Positions 1 through 7,770 of a stretch of 21,168 bases of DNA are shown piece after piece. Each line of letters opens with the position of its first letter. The first letter of the stretch is position 1. Position numbers and translations under genes: made by a program. The notes below the pieces were generated by a model. The model made no database searches. It was not told the DNA's origin and saw only the letters and a program-made list of their open reading frames with translations. The DNA is from a virus: positions 1-21,168 of the IMG/VR virus record IMGVR_UViG_3300037189_008394, one strand, 5' to 3'.

Positions 1-720
1 AGCGGCAGTATAATACGCAAAAGGGTTCTGCGATTTTGACTCGTCAAATTGCAGTCCGATTTGACTGAGTTGTAACAGGGCTTGTCCCCGCATTTCTTCG
101 TTGTATGTATATCCACGCCAGTTGCTCCTTGTTGCATATCTCTCGCATAATTTCATAAACATTAATGCCAGTTTCTTTGTCATTGTTCCATGCTCACGAC
201 AAAATTCCCCGGTTTCTAAATCGCCCTTCCAGTGACTCTTTCCTACCAGATACGGAATTTTATGATCTGTGATGCGGTAGTGATAGAAGGGTGGGAAATT
301 TAAACGAATTCTTGTTGGGTTAAGAACAACCACATCAACAATATCTTCTAACGGATCATCGTCGGCTTCGATTTCTAATAAGTCTTGTATTTTTTGCTTT
401 TTGCCCGCAGTCTTTGGTACTTTCTTTGGAGCCATTGGTATGTGATCCCAGCAGGTAATGCGAAAAACTAAATCTGTATTTGGTATTTTTTTTGGATCAA
501 CAATAGTTCCTTCTCTTTTTAATCGATCTGCTCGGTTTCTTCGAGCCTCAGCTATGGTGCGAATATTAATTTTGTCAACGCTGGGTAGAATTATGTCGTA
601 CTGGTGATCAAGCACAGGATCGCGAAAAACGCAGTATGTATTTTTTGATAGGTGTATTTCTTTTAAAATATCACGATTATTTAGGTAATTTACTTTTGCA
701 GGTGTGCGTATTAAAGACAT
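1..720 (-). CDS. 55: gp55-like late-transcription sigma factor (3' end cut by window edge)
   Basis: In T4, gp55 is a small sigma-like factor that binds host RNA polymerase core and, with the sliding clamp, recognises TATAAATA late promoters. The 240 visible codons start at ATG 718-720, with AGGAGG six bases upstream, and run off the left edge, so the C-terminus is missing. Residues 11-30 (NYLNNRDILKEIHLSKNTYC) match the start of T4 gp55 (YVNNKELL...). Residues 201-240 contain GYTYNEEMRGQALLQLSQ followed by FDESKSQNPFAYYTAA, matching the T4 gp55 core (GYT...EM...NFDETKYKNPHAYIT), the sigma region-2-like part. About 150 residues separate these blocks, against roughly 30 in T4. As I remember them, cyanophage gp55 proteins also carry this longer middle, with FPPFYHY and an SHWKGDL...GEFC...HG segment, so it is probably clade-typical and not a foreign insertion. 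The gene is divergent from the structural genes it would activate. Confidence 0.87.
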   Translation of the reverse strand, partial: MSLIRTPAKVNYLNNRDILKEIHLSKNTYCVFRDPVLDHQYDIILPSVDKINIRTIAEARRNRADRLKREGTIVDPKKIPNTDLVFRITCWDHIPMAPKKVPKTAGKKQKIQDLLEIEADDDPLEDIVDVVVLNPTRIRLNFPPFYHYRITDHKIPYLVGKSHWKGDLETGEFCREHGTMTKKLALMFMKLCERYATRSNWRGYTYNEEMRGQALLQLSQIGLQFDESKSQNPFAYYTAA

Positions 721-726
721 TCAAGT

Positions 727-732
727 CCTCCT
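727..732 (-). promoter_or_regulatory. Strong Shine-Dalgarno site of the gp55-like gene
   Basis: The minus strand reads AGGAGG here, six bases before ATG 718-720. It is a full anti-16S match and fixes the start of the late sigma gene. Most of the structural genes in the window have much weaker sites. Confidence 0.85.
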
Positions 733-735
733 ATG

Positions 736-751
736 TATAATATTTATTATA
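736..751. promoter_or_regulatory. Symmetric AT element with overlapping -10 and late-type boxes
   Basis: TATAATA (736-742) and TATTATA (745-751) are perfect inverted arms around TT. On the minus strand the element holds the -10 TATAAT (746-751) and an overlapping AATAAATA (741-748), which matches the T4 late consensus TATAAATA at 7 of 8 positions. On the plus strand it gives a second TATAAT (736-741), with a poor -35 candidate AAGACA at 714-719, so a weak divergent promoter toward the baseplate genes is possible. The minus-strand late box could let gp55 act on its own gene. Confidence 0.45.
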
Positions 752-773
752 GCACATCTTTAGCAGATGTCAA
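746..773 (-). promoter_or_regulatory. Consensus-like sigma70 promoter of the gp55-like gene
   Basis: The minus strand carries TTGACA (768-773), a 16-base spacer and TATAAT (746-751). TGC directly upstream gives an extended -10 (TGCTATAAT). Both hexamers match the bacterial housekeeping consensus exactly. Transcription would start near 739 and run through the gp55 Shine-Dalgarno site, leaving a leader of about 20 bases. A host-type promoter fits a gene needed before late transcription begins. Promoter activity is inferred from sequence only. Confidence 0.8.
754..770. repeat. Inverted repeat inside the gp55 promoter spacer (operator candidate)
   Basis: ACATCT (754-759) and AGATGT (765-770) are perfect 6-base arms around a 5-base centre (TTAGC). 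The repeat fills most of the spacer and overlaps the -35 hexamer at 768-773. A protein bound here would block RNA polymerase, so it could be an operator. The arms are short, so chance is possible. Confidence 0.45.
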
Positions 774-803
774 CCTTTCAAAATATACATGGTTTATATT
801 TTG

Positions 804-811
804 TGTAAATA
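804..811 (+). promoter_or_regulatory. T4-type late promoter candidate for the baseplate cluster
   Basis: TGTAAATA matches the T4 late consensus TATAAATA at 7 of 8 positions. It ends 18 bases before ATG 830. A start a few bases downstream would leave a short leader that still holds the AGGA site at 820-823. Its position before the first gene of a plus-strand structural run and the adjacent gp55 gene both support the call. Confidence 0.5.
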
Positions 812-829
812 CACATTATAGGATAAAAT

Positions 830-2182
830 ATGGCAACATTTTACGGAACCGCAACCGCATTAGACGCTGACACAGCACAAGGATTGGCGTTAGAACAAGC
901 CAGGTCTGCGGCATTTGATGCGCTGGGCACCAGCATCGAGTTTACTGGTTTTGATCAAGTTTACGTAAAGGCCAATAACGACGGCACCGCTCGGGCCAAT
1001 TTTCAAGACTTTACCTGGACAGCCAGATACCAAGTGCAAGCCGTTCAAGTTGATACACCGCCACCAGCAGATGGCGAGGATGCAAACAATGAAGAGCTGC
1101 CACCATTGGGTGATCCCATTGTAATAGCACCAAATCCTGTATTAAATCTCGATATCACTGAACAAACCGACGGCAGCAATGTTAATACAGGCCCAACTGA
1201 CGTAAATGATACTACTGGGCTGGATGCAGGGGAGCAAATTCCAATAGATCAAGTTGTTACTGCACCCGAAGCAGTTACTGACGATGGGACCACCGACGGT
1301 ATACAGCAGGTAATAAGCCCCGATACAATTTACGATGATGGTACCACGGATGGTATACAAACACAGGTAAATCTTGACCAAGCTAGAAATCAAGCAACAC
1401 TTCAGCAACAACGAAAACAAGTCAACAACGGTGACTGGCGTGTTAGATTAAGTCTAGCACAAAACAGCCAATTTTTGTACAGCTTGCCTGAAAGTCAGCG
1501 AGGTATTTTAGATCCGTTGTTTTACACTAACGGTGTTATATTTCCGTATACTCCATCAATTGAAACTACCTATAAAGCAAACTACAACACCTACGATCTA
1601 ACACATTCAAACTATCGCGGTTATTTCTATCAAGGTAGTCACGTTGACGCCATTGGTCTACGAGCAACATTTACTGCGCAGGACACACAAGAAGCCAACT
1701 ATCTTTTGGCAGTGATTCACTTTTTCCGTAGCGTTACAAAAATGTTTTACGGACAAGATGCAATTCGTGGTACCCCACCACCACTGTGTTATCTAAGCGG
1801 TCTTGGCGAGTACCAATTTAATGGGCATCCTTGTTTAGTGTCAGAGTTTAGATATTCGTTGCCCGACAATGTAGATTACATACGAACTGGCAGTGTTAAT
1901 ATCAATGGCACTGACCTACTCACACGTCGTGACCGACAGGCTGCTTCTACTAGCCCAATTATTACAATTATCAATCGATTGATAAATGCAGGGCTAACTA
2001 AAGGTGCAGAGGACAGTACACCTGCACCACCTACGTTAGGGCTGAACAGTCCTACCTATGTGCCTACAAAAATGGAAATAAGTTTAACTCTGCTCCCAAC
2101 ACAAAGTCGTAGTCAAGTCAGTAAAGAGTTTAGTCTTAAAGGATTTGCTAATGGTAACTTACTCAAAGGAGGGTTCTGGTAA
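830..2182 (+). CDS. 48: gp48-like baseplate tail-tube cap protein with extra N-terminal domain
   Basis: This 450-residue protein probably sits on the baseplate hub where the tail tube begins, as T4 gp48 does. The C-terminal half (about residues 200-450) resembles proteins annotated gp48 in aquatic T4-like phages as I remember them. Landmarks are VRLSLAQNSQFLYSLP, HFFRSVTKMFYGQDA followed by a GTPPP turn, SLPDNVDYIRTGS, and the ending MEISLTLLPTQSRSQVSKEF...LLKGGFW. Residues 1-70 form a separate compact alanine-rich beta/alpha domain I do not recognise. Residues 75-200 are acidic, proline-rich and low in complexity, with an 18-residue tandem repeat at 146-181, so they are probably a flexible linker. 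The ATG follows an AGGA site at 820-823. The stop overlaps the gp53 start as TAATG. Alternatives are gp54 or another tube-junction protein. The structural role is firmer than the gene number. Confidence 0.65.
   Translation: MATFYGTATALDADTAQGLALEQARSAAFDALGTSIEFTGFDQVYVKANNDGTARANFQDFTWTARYQVQAVQVDTPPPADGEDANNEELPPLGDPIVIAPNPVLNLDITEQTDGSNVNTGPTDVNDTTGLDAGEQIPIDQVVTAPEAVTDDGTTDGIQQVISPDTIYDDGTTDGIQTQVNLDQARNQATLQQQRKQVNNGDWRVRLSLAQNSQFLYSLPESQRGILDPLFYTNGVIFPYTPSIETTYKANYNTYDLTHSNYRGYFYQGSHVDAIGLRATFTAQDTQEANYLLAVIHFFRSVTKMFYGQDAIRGTPPPLCYLSGLGEYQFNGHPCLVSEFRYSLPDNVDYIRTGSVNINGTDLLTRRDRQAASTSPIITIINRLINAGLTKGAEDSTPAPPTLGLNSPTYVPTKMEISLTLLPTQSRSQVSKEFSLKGFANGNLLKGGFW
1265..1372 (+). repeat. 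Two-copy 18-residue tandem repeat in the gp48-like linker
   Basis: Two in-frame 54-base units (1265-1318 and 1319-1372) encode PEAVTDDGTTDGIQQVIS and PDTIYDDGTTDGIQTQVN. The core DDGTTDGIQ is identical in protein while most of its codons differ at the third base, so this is an older duplication kept at the protein level. It lies in the acidic linker between the N-terminal domain and the gp48-like part. Confidence 0.75.
2165..2172 (+). promoter_or_regulatory. Shine-Dalgarno site of gene 53
   Basis: AAAGGAGG sits inside the end of the gp48-like gene, nine bases before ATG 2182. It is the strongest ribosome site on the plus strand here and supports both the TAATG overlap start and translational coupling. 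Confidence 0.8.
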
Positions 2183-2481
2183 TGGCTGTTTATGATGCAA
2201 CCAGTCCGTATTATCAGACTGGGTTTACACAATTTTATTTGGATACCATGGTTAACCGACCTATACCCAAAGAAAACGATGATAAATTCTTTAAAATAAA
2301 TCAAACATATCAATATCGTCCAGATTTATTAGCATATGACTTGTATAATTCTGCAGGACTATGGTGGGTATTTTATCAACGCAATCCAAACACATTAACA
2401 AAACCGCCTATTGATTTTGTAGCTGGTACGTTAATATATCTGCCAAAAATGTCAACACTAAGAACTGTTTTGGGATTATAA
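2182..2481 (+). CDS. 53: Baseplate wedge protein gp53
   Basis: gp53 links neighbouring wedges in the T4 baseplate. This 99-residue protein has the gp53 signature YRPDLLAYDLYNSAGLWWVF (residues 45-64), which aligns with T4 gp53 RPEELANAIYGNPQLYWVL. It is followed by a LysM-like tail (NPNTLTKPPIDFVAGTLIYLPK, residues 68-89). T4 gp53 is about twice as long, so this is a compact version consisting mostly of the core. The start overlaps the preceding stop (TAATG) and has a strong Shine-Dalgarno site. The following gene begins three bases after its stop. Gene order tube cap, gp53, hub, spike supports the call. Confidence 0.88.
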   Translation: MAVYDATSPYYQTGFTQFYLDTMVNRPIPKENDDKFFKINQTYQYRPDLLAYDLYNSAGLWWVFYQRNPNTLTKPPIDFVAGTLIYLPKMSTLRTVLGL

Positions 2482-2484
2482 TAA

Positions 2485-5400
2485 ATGTCAAAAGTTCAAG
2501 TATTAGAGGCAGAACGCACACGACTGCTAGAAGAACGTGACGTTTTGGCTGCCCAGTATCAAGCCGGTGACACATCGGTGTTACCACAAATACAAGAGAT
2601 AAATGCACAACTACGAGAGGTAGTATTACAGATCGAAGCATTGTCTAGTCTACCAGTGGACAGTAGTGGGCAAATTGTTACTAATGCACAGTTAGCACGA
2701 GACGATGGTGCTAACACACAAATACCTGAATTAGGACGCCAGATAATTGATGCCGAAGGCAGGATTTCGTTTGCCGAAGATAATGACACTACACCATCAA
2801 ACGCCAACAAGTATAGTGTTAATGTAGACATTGGCACAGATGGCGAAGTGCGAACACTAGGTGAAACACAAACAGTCAGCGGCCCTGCAGAGCAAGGTGA
2901 AATGGTTTCTGAACCTTGGTACGATGCTGGGTCAACTCAAGAAGATCTTGAAATTCGCAACAGCAGTCCAGGAGTATTAATATCAGATCGATCTCAGCCC
3001 GGAGTTGGCGCCAACGATGACAGTGGCGCAGTAACTAGTAAAAATGTTCAACAACAGACCATAGATAAATTATTTGCCAATAACAAAGTATCTCCACAGA
3101 GAAATGTATTAGATGACTACGCTAGCTACACTTATGAACTAGGATGGTATATTTTAAAGCCTGGTGAGATTAGCAAGTTAATGAATACTTCTCAGGTAAA
3201 TCGCGCTATTTCAGGCAAGCAACTTTTAGTTCAAAGCGGTGGTGCAGCGTCTCGACGACCCACCAGTAATGCAAACACAGCCAGCATCACTGACCCAACT
3301 ATAAACACTGACCCAAACTCTCTTGAGCCAGTTGTTGTTATAGGCGCCGGCAGTGGACGAAACGAATTTTTTGATCTTGATTTTTATTTTGATGAACTTC
3401 AAATGACTAGCTTATTGCCCGGTGGCGGCGCCGGTACAATGGCTGCACATCAAAATTCAGAATTAAGTTTTAGAATTATAGAACCAAATGGCATATCATT
3501 GATAAGCAGACTACGATCTGCTGTGGCAAAATTATACGGTGACACCTATAAAGCCATGGGAAATAATCCAGCCAACTATGTGACTGCACAGTATTGTTTG
3601 GTTATTAGATTTTACGGATACGATGAAAATGGCCGCGCAGTACAAGTGGGCACAACCGGTGCCACTGGCGAGTCTGACGAGGAAGTTGACAACTACTACA
3701 TTGAAAAATTTGTGCCATTCTTGTTACAAGATATTAAATTTAGAGTTGAAAACAAGCTGGTAGAATATAATATTACAGCCAAGCCAATTGCATACAATTT
3801 CAACATAGGCAGTGCTCGTGGTCCTATTCCTTATAACTTAGAACTAACTGGTAAAACTATTAAGGAAGTATTAATTGGAAAAACACCAAATACAACAGTA
3901 TCTGCTGATGCTACCGGGCTAACTCGCGATGACCAATTTGGACAATATGATCCCACAGACAGTGATTTTGGTGCGTTCGGTGAACCACCGACTGGCACAG
4001 CGCCAGCACCGTCAAACATAGTATCGGCACCAAATAAGAAAAATAATTACACCGGGTTAGTCGAAGCGTTAAACGAAATACAACAACAACACGTTAAGAA
4101 TAAAATATACAGTATTGCTGACGAGTATGTCATAGAGTTTGCACCAGACAGTATTGGCGGTGCTCGGGTTGCTAAACAAGGATCTGTTAATAAAAAAGTT
4201 GTGCCCATGCAACAAACTACCACAGCCGCTGATATAACATTGGGCGACAAACAAAGCATGGATATTAATAGTCGCGGATTTAGCGTACTGGCAGGAACTG
4301 CGGTGGTACAATTTATTGACCAAGTAATGAAAACCAGTGGCTATATCAGCCAACAGCAACTTCAAGTCATTGACGAAACTGATGGCACAGTAAGAAAAAA
4401 CGGCACCCCGGCCAATCAAGTAGCATGGTACAAAATAAATTTTCAAGCATCGCCGATTGCCTATGATCCATTGCGCCGAGACTTTGCATACAAAATGAAA
4501 TACGTAATCAGTGCATATGGTATTACAACACTGCAAAGTGAATATTTTCCAGACAGCAAGTTCCGCGGTCTACATAAAAGATATAATTATTGGTTTACCG
4601 GGCTTAACAATAGCGTGTTAAAGTTTGAGCAAAACTATAATGCACTATATCAAATTGTAATCAGCGGTAGCCCACTAGGATCAACATTTGCTAACATCTA
4701 TGATAGCCGACAGTATACACCTAGAGTGTTTCAACCACGAAGCGGACAAAGCTCGCAGTATGCCGAAGGTAGATCTAACGAGCCTGCAGCCAATGCCGCT
4801 GACTACCTGTACAGCCCCACAGATCAAGCCGATGTTAAACTTAGAATTATTGGCGATCCTGCATGGCTACAACAAGGCGAAGTTGCCAGTGCAGTTAACG
4901 CAAAAACTTTTAATTTCAGTCCATTTTTAGCTGACGGTACAATTAATTTTGACGCATCGGAAATAGCATTTGATATTACCTGGAACCGACCACAAGATTA
5001 TAACTTGAGCACAGGTGTAATTAATCCTAGACCGTTAAATTCCAATATGGATCGTGAAAATGCAACATATCGAGCTACAAAAATTGTTAGTTATTTTAAC
5101 AAAGGCTCGTTTGAACAAGAGTTATATGGCAGACTATTACCATTGTCTACTGCTGGATCTAAAACAAGTTCAGTAGACTTTGCACAAAAATCTATAGACC
5201 TAGGAACAGATGCGGACAGAGAAACAGGTAGCAATGTTGACCCAGGAATAAGAACACAAGGTACACTGGAACCTGGAGAAGAAATTGCAACCGATAACAC
5301 ATCACCTGATAGCAGTGAAACTCAAATTTCTGAGTCTGCAACAACCCCACAGCCTGCAGAAATGGCTGAAGCCGCAACTTCAAACGGCGACATTGACTCA

Positions 5401-5493
5401 GCTGCCGATGATGGCACTGCATATTATGCCGGCCTTGGTGAAGATGTGTTTGTAACCACCACAGGTGGCCAATTAATGGATAGAGAAGCATAA
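2485..5493 (+). CDS. Large baseplate hub-like structural protein (candidate gp27 functional counterpart)
   Basis: This 1002-residue protein lies between gp53 and the gp5-like spike. Residues 1-55 are charged and leucine-rich with coiled-coil character. Residues 57-200 are acidic and probably disordered. An ordered core starts near 212 (YASYTYELGWYILKPGEISK) and runs on through LLVQSGG (247-253) and FDLDFYFDELQMTSLLPG (about 296). It includes a beta-rich stretch at 405-441 (FVPFLLQDIKFRVENK) and RGLHKRYNYWFTGLNNSVLK near 693. The last 110 residues are acidic and rich in T, S, E and D. I recall similar large proteins next to gp5 in aquatic T4-like phages, annotated only as structural. Its place just before the spike suggests the ring that gp27 forms in T4, but the protein is over twice as long as T4 gp27 and I see no direct sequence match. 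The ribosome site is weak, so coupling to gp53 is likely. Confidence 0.62.
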   Translation: MSKVQVLEAERTRLLEERDVLAAQYQAGDTSVLPQIQEINAQLREVVLQIEALSSLPVDSSGQIVTNAQLARDDGANTQIPELGRQIIDAEGRISFAEDNDTTPSNANKYSVNVDIGTDGEVRTLGETQTVSGPAEQGEMVSEPWYDAGSTQEDLEIRNSSPGVLISDRSQPGVGANDDSGAVTSKNVQQQTIDKLFANNKVSPQRNVLDDYASYTYELGWYILKPGEISKLMNTSQVNRAISGKQLLVQSGGAASRRPTSNANTASITDPTINTDPNSLEPVVVIGAGSGRNEFFDLDFYFDELQMTSLLPGGGAGTMAAHQNSELSFRIIEPNGISLISRLRSAVAKLYGDTYKAMGNNPANYVTAQYCLVIRFYGYDENGRAVQVGTTGATGESDEEVDNYYIEKFVPFLLQDIKFRVENKLVEYNITAKPIAYNFNIGSARGPIPYNLELTGKTIKEVLIGKTPNTTVSADATGLTRDDQFGQYDPTDSDFGAFGEPPTGTAPAPSNIVSAPNKKNNYTGLVEALNEIQQQHVKNKIYSIADEYVIEFAPDSIGGARVAKQGSVNKKVVPMQQTTTAADITLGDKQSMDINSRGFSVLAGTAVVQFIDQVMKTSGYISQQQLQVIDETDGTVRKNGTPANQVAWYKINFQASPIAYDPLRRDFAYKMKYVISAYGITTLQSEYFPDSKFRGLHKRYNYWFTGLNNSVLKFEQNYNALYQIVISGSPLGSTFANIYDSRQYTPRVFQPRSGQSSQYAEGRSNEPAANAADYLYSPTDQADVKLRIIGDPAWLQQGEVASAVNAKTFNFSPFLADGTINFDASEIAFDITWNRPQDYNLSTGVINPRPLNSNMDRENATYRATKIVSYFNKGSFEQELYGRLLPLSTAGSKTSSVDFAQKSIDLGTDADRETGSNVDPGIRTQGTLEPGEEIATDNTSPDSSETQISESATTPQPAEMAEAATSNGDIDSAADDGTAYYAGLGEDVFVTTTGGQLMDREA

Positions 5494-7745
5494 TGGCAGA
5501 TAATATTTCAAGAAGTACAGGAAGAAGTAAAAATTACAAGTTTGATCGAGGAGGTATGCCCTCTGAGTTTGGACCATTTATTGGCATAGTGACTAACAAT
5601 GTTGACCCAACAAGATCTGGTAGACTACAAGTTTGGATCGCAGAGTTTGGATCAGTTAACAAAGATGGCACACCAAATTTAACCGACGAATCAACATGGC
5701 GTACCGTCAGTTACCTTCCACCATTCTATGGCATAACTGAACACAGCGGTGCCCCAACTGGTGCAGGTGGATTTGTTCCGGGCAACAGACAATCTTATGG
5801 CATGTGGTTTACACCGCCTGACATTGGCGTAAGTGTAATGTGCTTTTTTGCCGGTGGCGATCCAACACAAGGGTACTACGTAGGATGCGTGCCTGAGCCT
5901 GGCCTTAATCACATGATTCCAGCAATTGGTGCCAGCAAAAAGTTTAAAATAACTAATCCTGCACAAGCCAATTATTTTGCTGGAGCAACACAGTTACCAG
6001 TAGTTGAAATCAATGATGAAAACGAAGGCATAGACAAAAATCCTAAATTCTATGACTCACAAAAACCAGTACATAGTGTACAGGCTGCAATTTTATTTCA
6101 GCAAGGTCTAGTCACTGACAACATTCGCGGCCCTATCACCAGCAACAGCCAACGTGAAAGTCCCAGCACCGTATACGGCATTTCGACTCCAGGCCGACCT
6201 GTGTACCAGGGCGGGTTTGATCCTGCTGAAATAAAACAAAAATTACAAACAGGACAGATTAAACCACAGGACATTATGGTAATCGGACGCCAAGGTGGAC
6301 ACACCTTTGTCATGGACGATGGCGACCTTACTGGAAAAAACACATTAGTTAGAATTCGATCAGCAAAAGGCCATCAAATTACAATGAGCGATGATGGTAA
6401 CTGTTTTTACATTACACATGCCAACGGTCAAACATGGTTAGAGTTTGGTGCAGAAGGCAGTGTCGATGTGTTTAGTACAAACTCAATCAACCTTAGAACT
6501 AAAGGCACATTAAATTTTCATGCTGATGGTGATATTAACATGTTTGCCGGAAAAACTGTGAACATAAAGTCTGGTTCTAACACCACAATTGAAGCGTCGG
6601 CTAAATTAAATCTTATATCTCAAGCTGCCACAACAATTTACAGCAAAAGTGTACTGGGCTTACTCAGCGATGGTGCATTGAACTTAAAATCAAAATCTGG
6701 TGGCTGGAATGGTGGGTCAGCACTAAACATTCAAGCCGGTTGTATTAACTTAAATGGCGGTGGGGCACCTTCAGTTTCGCCTCCTATTAGTCTGCGAGAT
6801 TTGTCGCTGACCGATGTTAAGTTTACCACCAGCGGATGGAAAGCTCAGCCAGGCACACTAAAAACAATTGTTACTCGAGCCCCAACACACGAGCCTTATC
6901 CGTACCACAATCAAGGTGTTAATGCAGTTACAAGTCTTGGAGAAGGTATACCGGCCAAACTAGAACCATCTGCAGAAGAAGCAATTTTTGCTGCCGAGGA
7001 CGCACCGCTTGAAGATCAAATTGACATTGCTGATTATACAGAGCAACCAACTGCTGATGACGGCCTAGGATCTTTAGATCAAGATGAATTTACTGGCGTA
7101 CTTGCACAGTCTGCGGTATCAACTGGACAACAATTTGATGAAATAGTACCAACTGATGACAATGTGTCAGTTGGTGCATATGGATTAAATTCAGGACAAC
7201 TAGAAACACTGGGATATGTTAAACCTGGAACAACACAGCAATTGATCAATGGTGATCCAACTACAGCAGAAAAAGTACTGGCTAATCCGTCAGTATGGAC
7301 CGGTAAAGGTGGCATTAATACATTAACTGGATTTTTATCTGACAAAAAAACACAGTCAACTGCACAACAGGCATTATTTGCAGCCACATTATCTGGACTA
7401 AAACAAAAAGGTGCAGTAACTGGCAACGAACCGTCAACACAGCTTGGAGGAATACTGCAAGTTGGTGCTAAGTTTGGTGTTGACACCGCAGTTAAATGGT
7501 TAAATGGAAACGCACCGTCGAGCTTGATTAATAATATTGCTAAGACTGCTAGACAGGGACTTTATGCCACTGCATTTTCAAATCAGAAGCTTGGTAGCCT
7601 TGGGCGTGCAACTGTACCGGGTTATAATAACACTGTGCAACGATCAAGCATTGACACCGCAGTTGGCGCTATTATTAATAGTTCAAAAATACCAACCCCA
7701 GATTTTAGTAACCCAGGAACAGATAATGCTGATGAAAATGTTTGA
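5493..7745 (+). CDS. 5: gp5-like baseplate central spike protein without visible lysozyme domain
   Basis: gp5 forms the trimeric cell-puncturing spike under the tail tube. An OB-fold like that of gp5 and VgrG begins at residue 23 (PSEFGPFIGIVTNNVDPTRS, then GRLQVWIAEFG) and continues to about residue 135 (GGDPTQGYYVGCVPEPG). Residues 270-425 hold short alternating repeats typical of the triple-stranded beta-helix, such as SINLRTKGTLNFHADGDI and KTVNIKSGSNTTIEASAKL. A THEPYPYHNQG motif follows near 465. The T4 protein has a lysozyme domain between OB-fold and helix. Here that stretch (about 150-265) looks unrelated, with no catalytic pattern I can identify. Residues 560-700 form another domain (YGLNSGQLETLGYVKPGTTQ, then VWTGKGGINTLTGFL) of unknown function. 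With 750 residues it is longer than T4 gp5 (575). The start overlaps the previous stop (TAATG). Confidence 0.85.
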   Translation: MADNISRSTGRSKNYKFDRGGMPSEFGPFIGIVTNNVDPTRSGRLQVWIAEFGSVNKDGTPNLTDESTWRTVSYLPPFYGITEHSGAPTGAGGFVPGNRQSYGMWFTPPDIGVSVMCFFAGGDPTQGYYVGCVPEPGLNHMIPAIGASKKFKITNPAQANYFAGATQLPVVEINDENEGIDKNPKFYDSQKPVHSVQAAILFQQGLVTDNIRGPITSNSQRESPSTVYGISTPGRPVYQGGFDPAEIKQKLQTGQIKPQDIMVIGRQGGHTFVMDDGDLTGKNTLVRIRSAKGHQITMSDDGNCFYITHANGQTWLEFGAEGSVDVFSTNSINLRTKGTLNFHADGDINMFAGKTVNIKSGSNTTIEASAKLNLISQAATTIYSKSVLGLLSDGALNLKSKSGGWNGGSALNIQAGCINLNGGGAPSVSPPISLRDLSLTDVKFTTSGWKAQPGTLKTIVTRAPTHEPYPYHNQGVNAVTSLGEGIPAKLEPSAEEAIFAAEDAPLEDQIDIADYTEQPTADDGLGSLDQDEFTGVLAQSAVSTGQQFDEIVPTDDNVSVGAYGLNSGQLETLGYVKPGTTQQLINGDPTTAEKVLANPSVWTGKGGINTLTGFLSDKKTQSTAQQALFAATLSGLKQKGAVTGNEPSTQLGGILQVGAKFGVDTAVKWLNGNAPSSLINNIAKTARQGLYATAFSNQKLGSLGRATVPGYNNTVQRSSIDTAVGAIINSSKIPTPDFSNPGTDNADENV

Positions 7746-7755
7746 ATTTTAAAAT

Positions 7756-7763
7756 AATAAATA
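7756..7763 (+). promoter_or_regulatory. Late-type promoter candidate upstream of gene 25
   Basis: AATAAATA differs from the T4 late consensus only in its first base. It lies in the 25-base gap between the gp5-like gene and gene 25. It ends seven bases before ATG 7771, so a transcript from it would be almost leaderless. No Shine-Dalgarno site is visible for gene 25, which is compatible with that. AT-rich gaps produce such octamers by chance, so support is moderate. Confidence 0.4.
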
Positions 7764-7770
7764 TTATATT

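Noticed and set aside
1-720. The long middle of the gp55-like protein as a foreign insertion or fusion
   Set aside because: The longer middle appears to be a normal trait of gp55 in aquatic T4-like phages as I remember them, so it is not evidence of a recent event.
4069-4536. 155-codon minus-strand open frame inside the hub-like gene
   Set aside because: It lies wholly antisense to a clearly coding gene, has no ribosome site or recognisable motif, and its composition looks like a reading-frame shadow.
5940-6290. Lysozyme domain expected in a gp5-type spike
   Set aside because: I looked for a T4-lysozyme-like Glu/Asp catalytic pattern between OB-fold and beta-helix and found none. The stretch reads as linker and a small unrelated segment.
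7079-7486. 135-codon minus-strand open frame inside the gp5-like gene
   Set aside because: It is antisense to the spike coding frame, rich in C, S and P as expected from reversed codons, and has no family signature.
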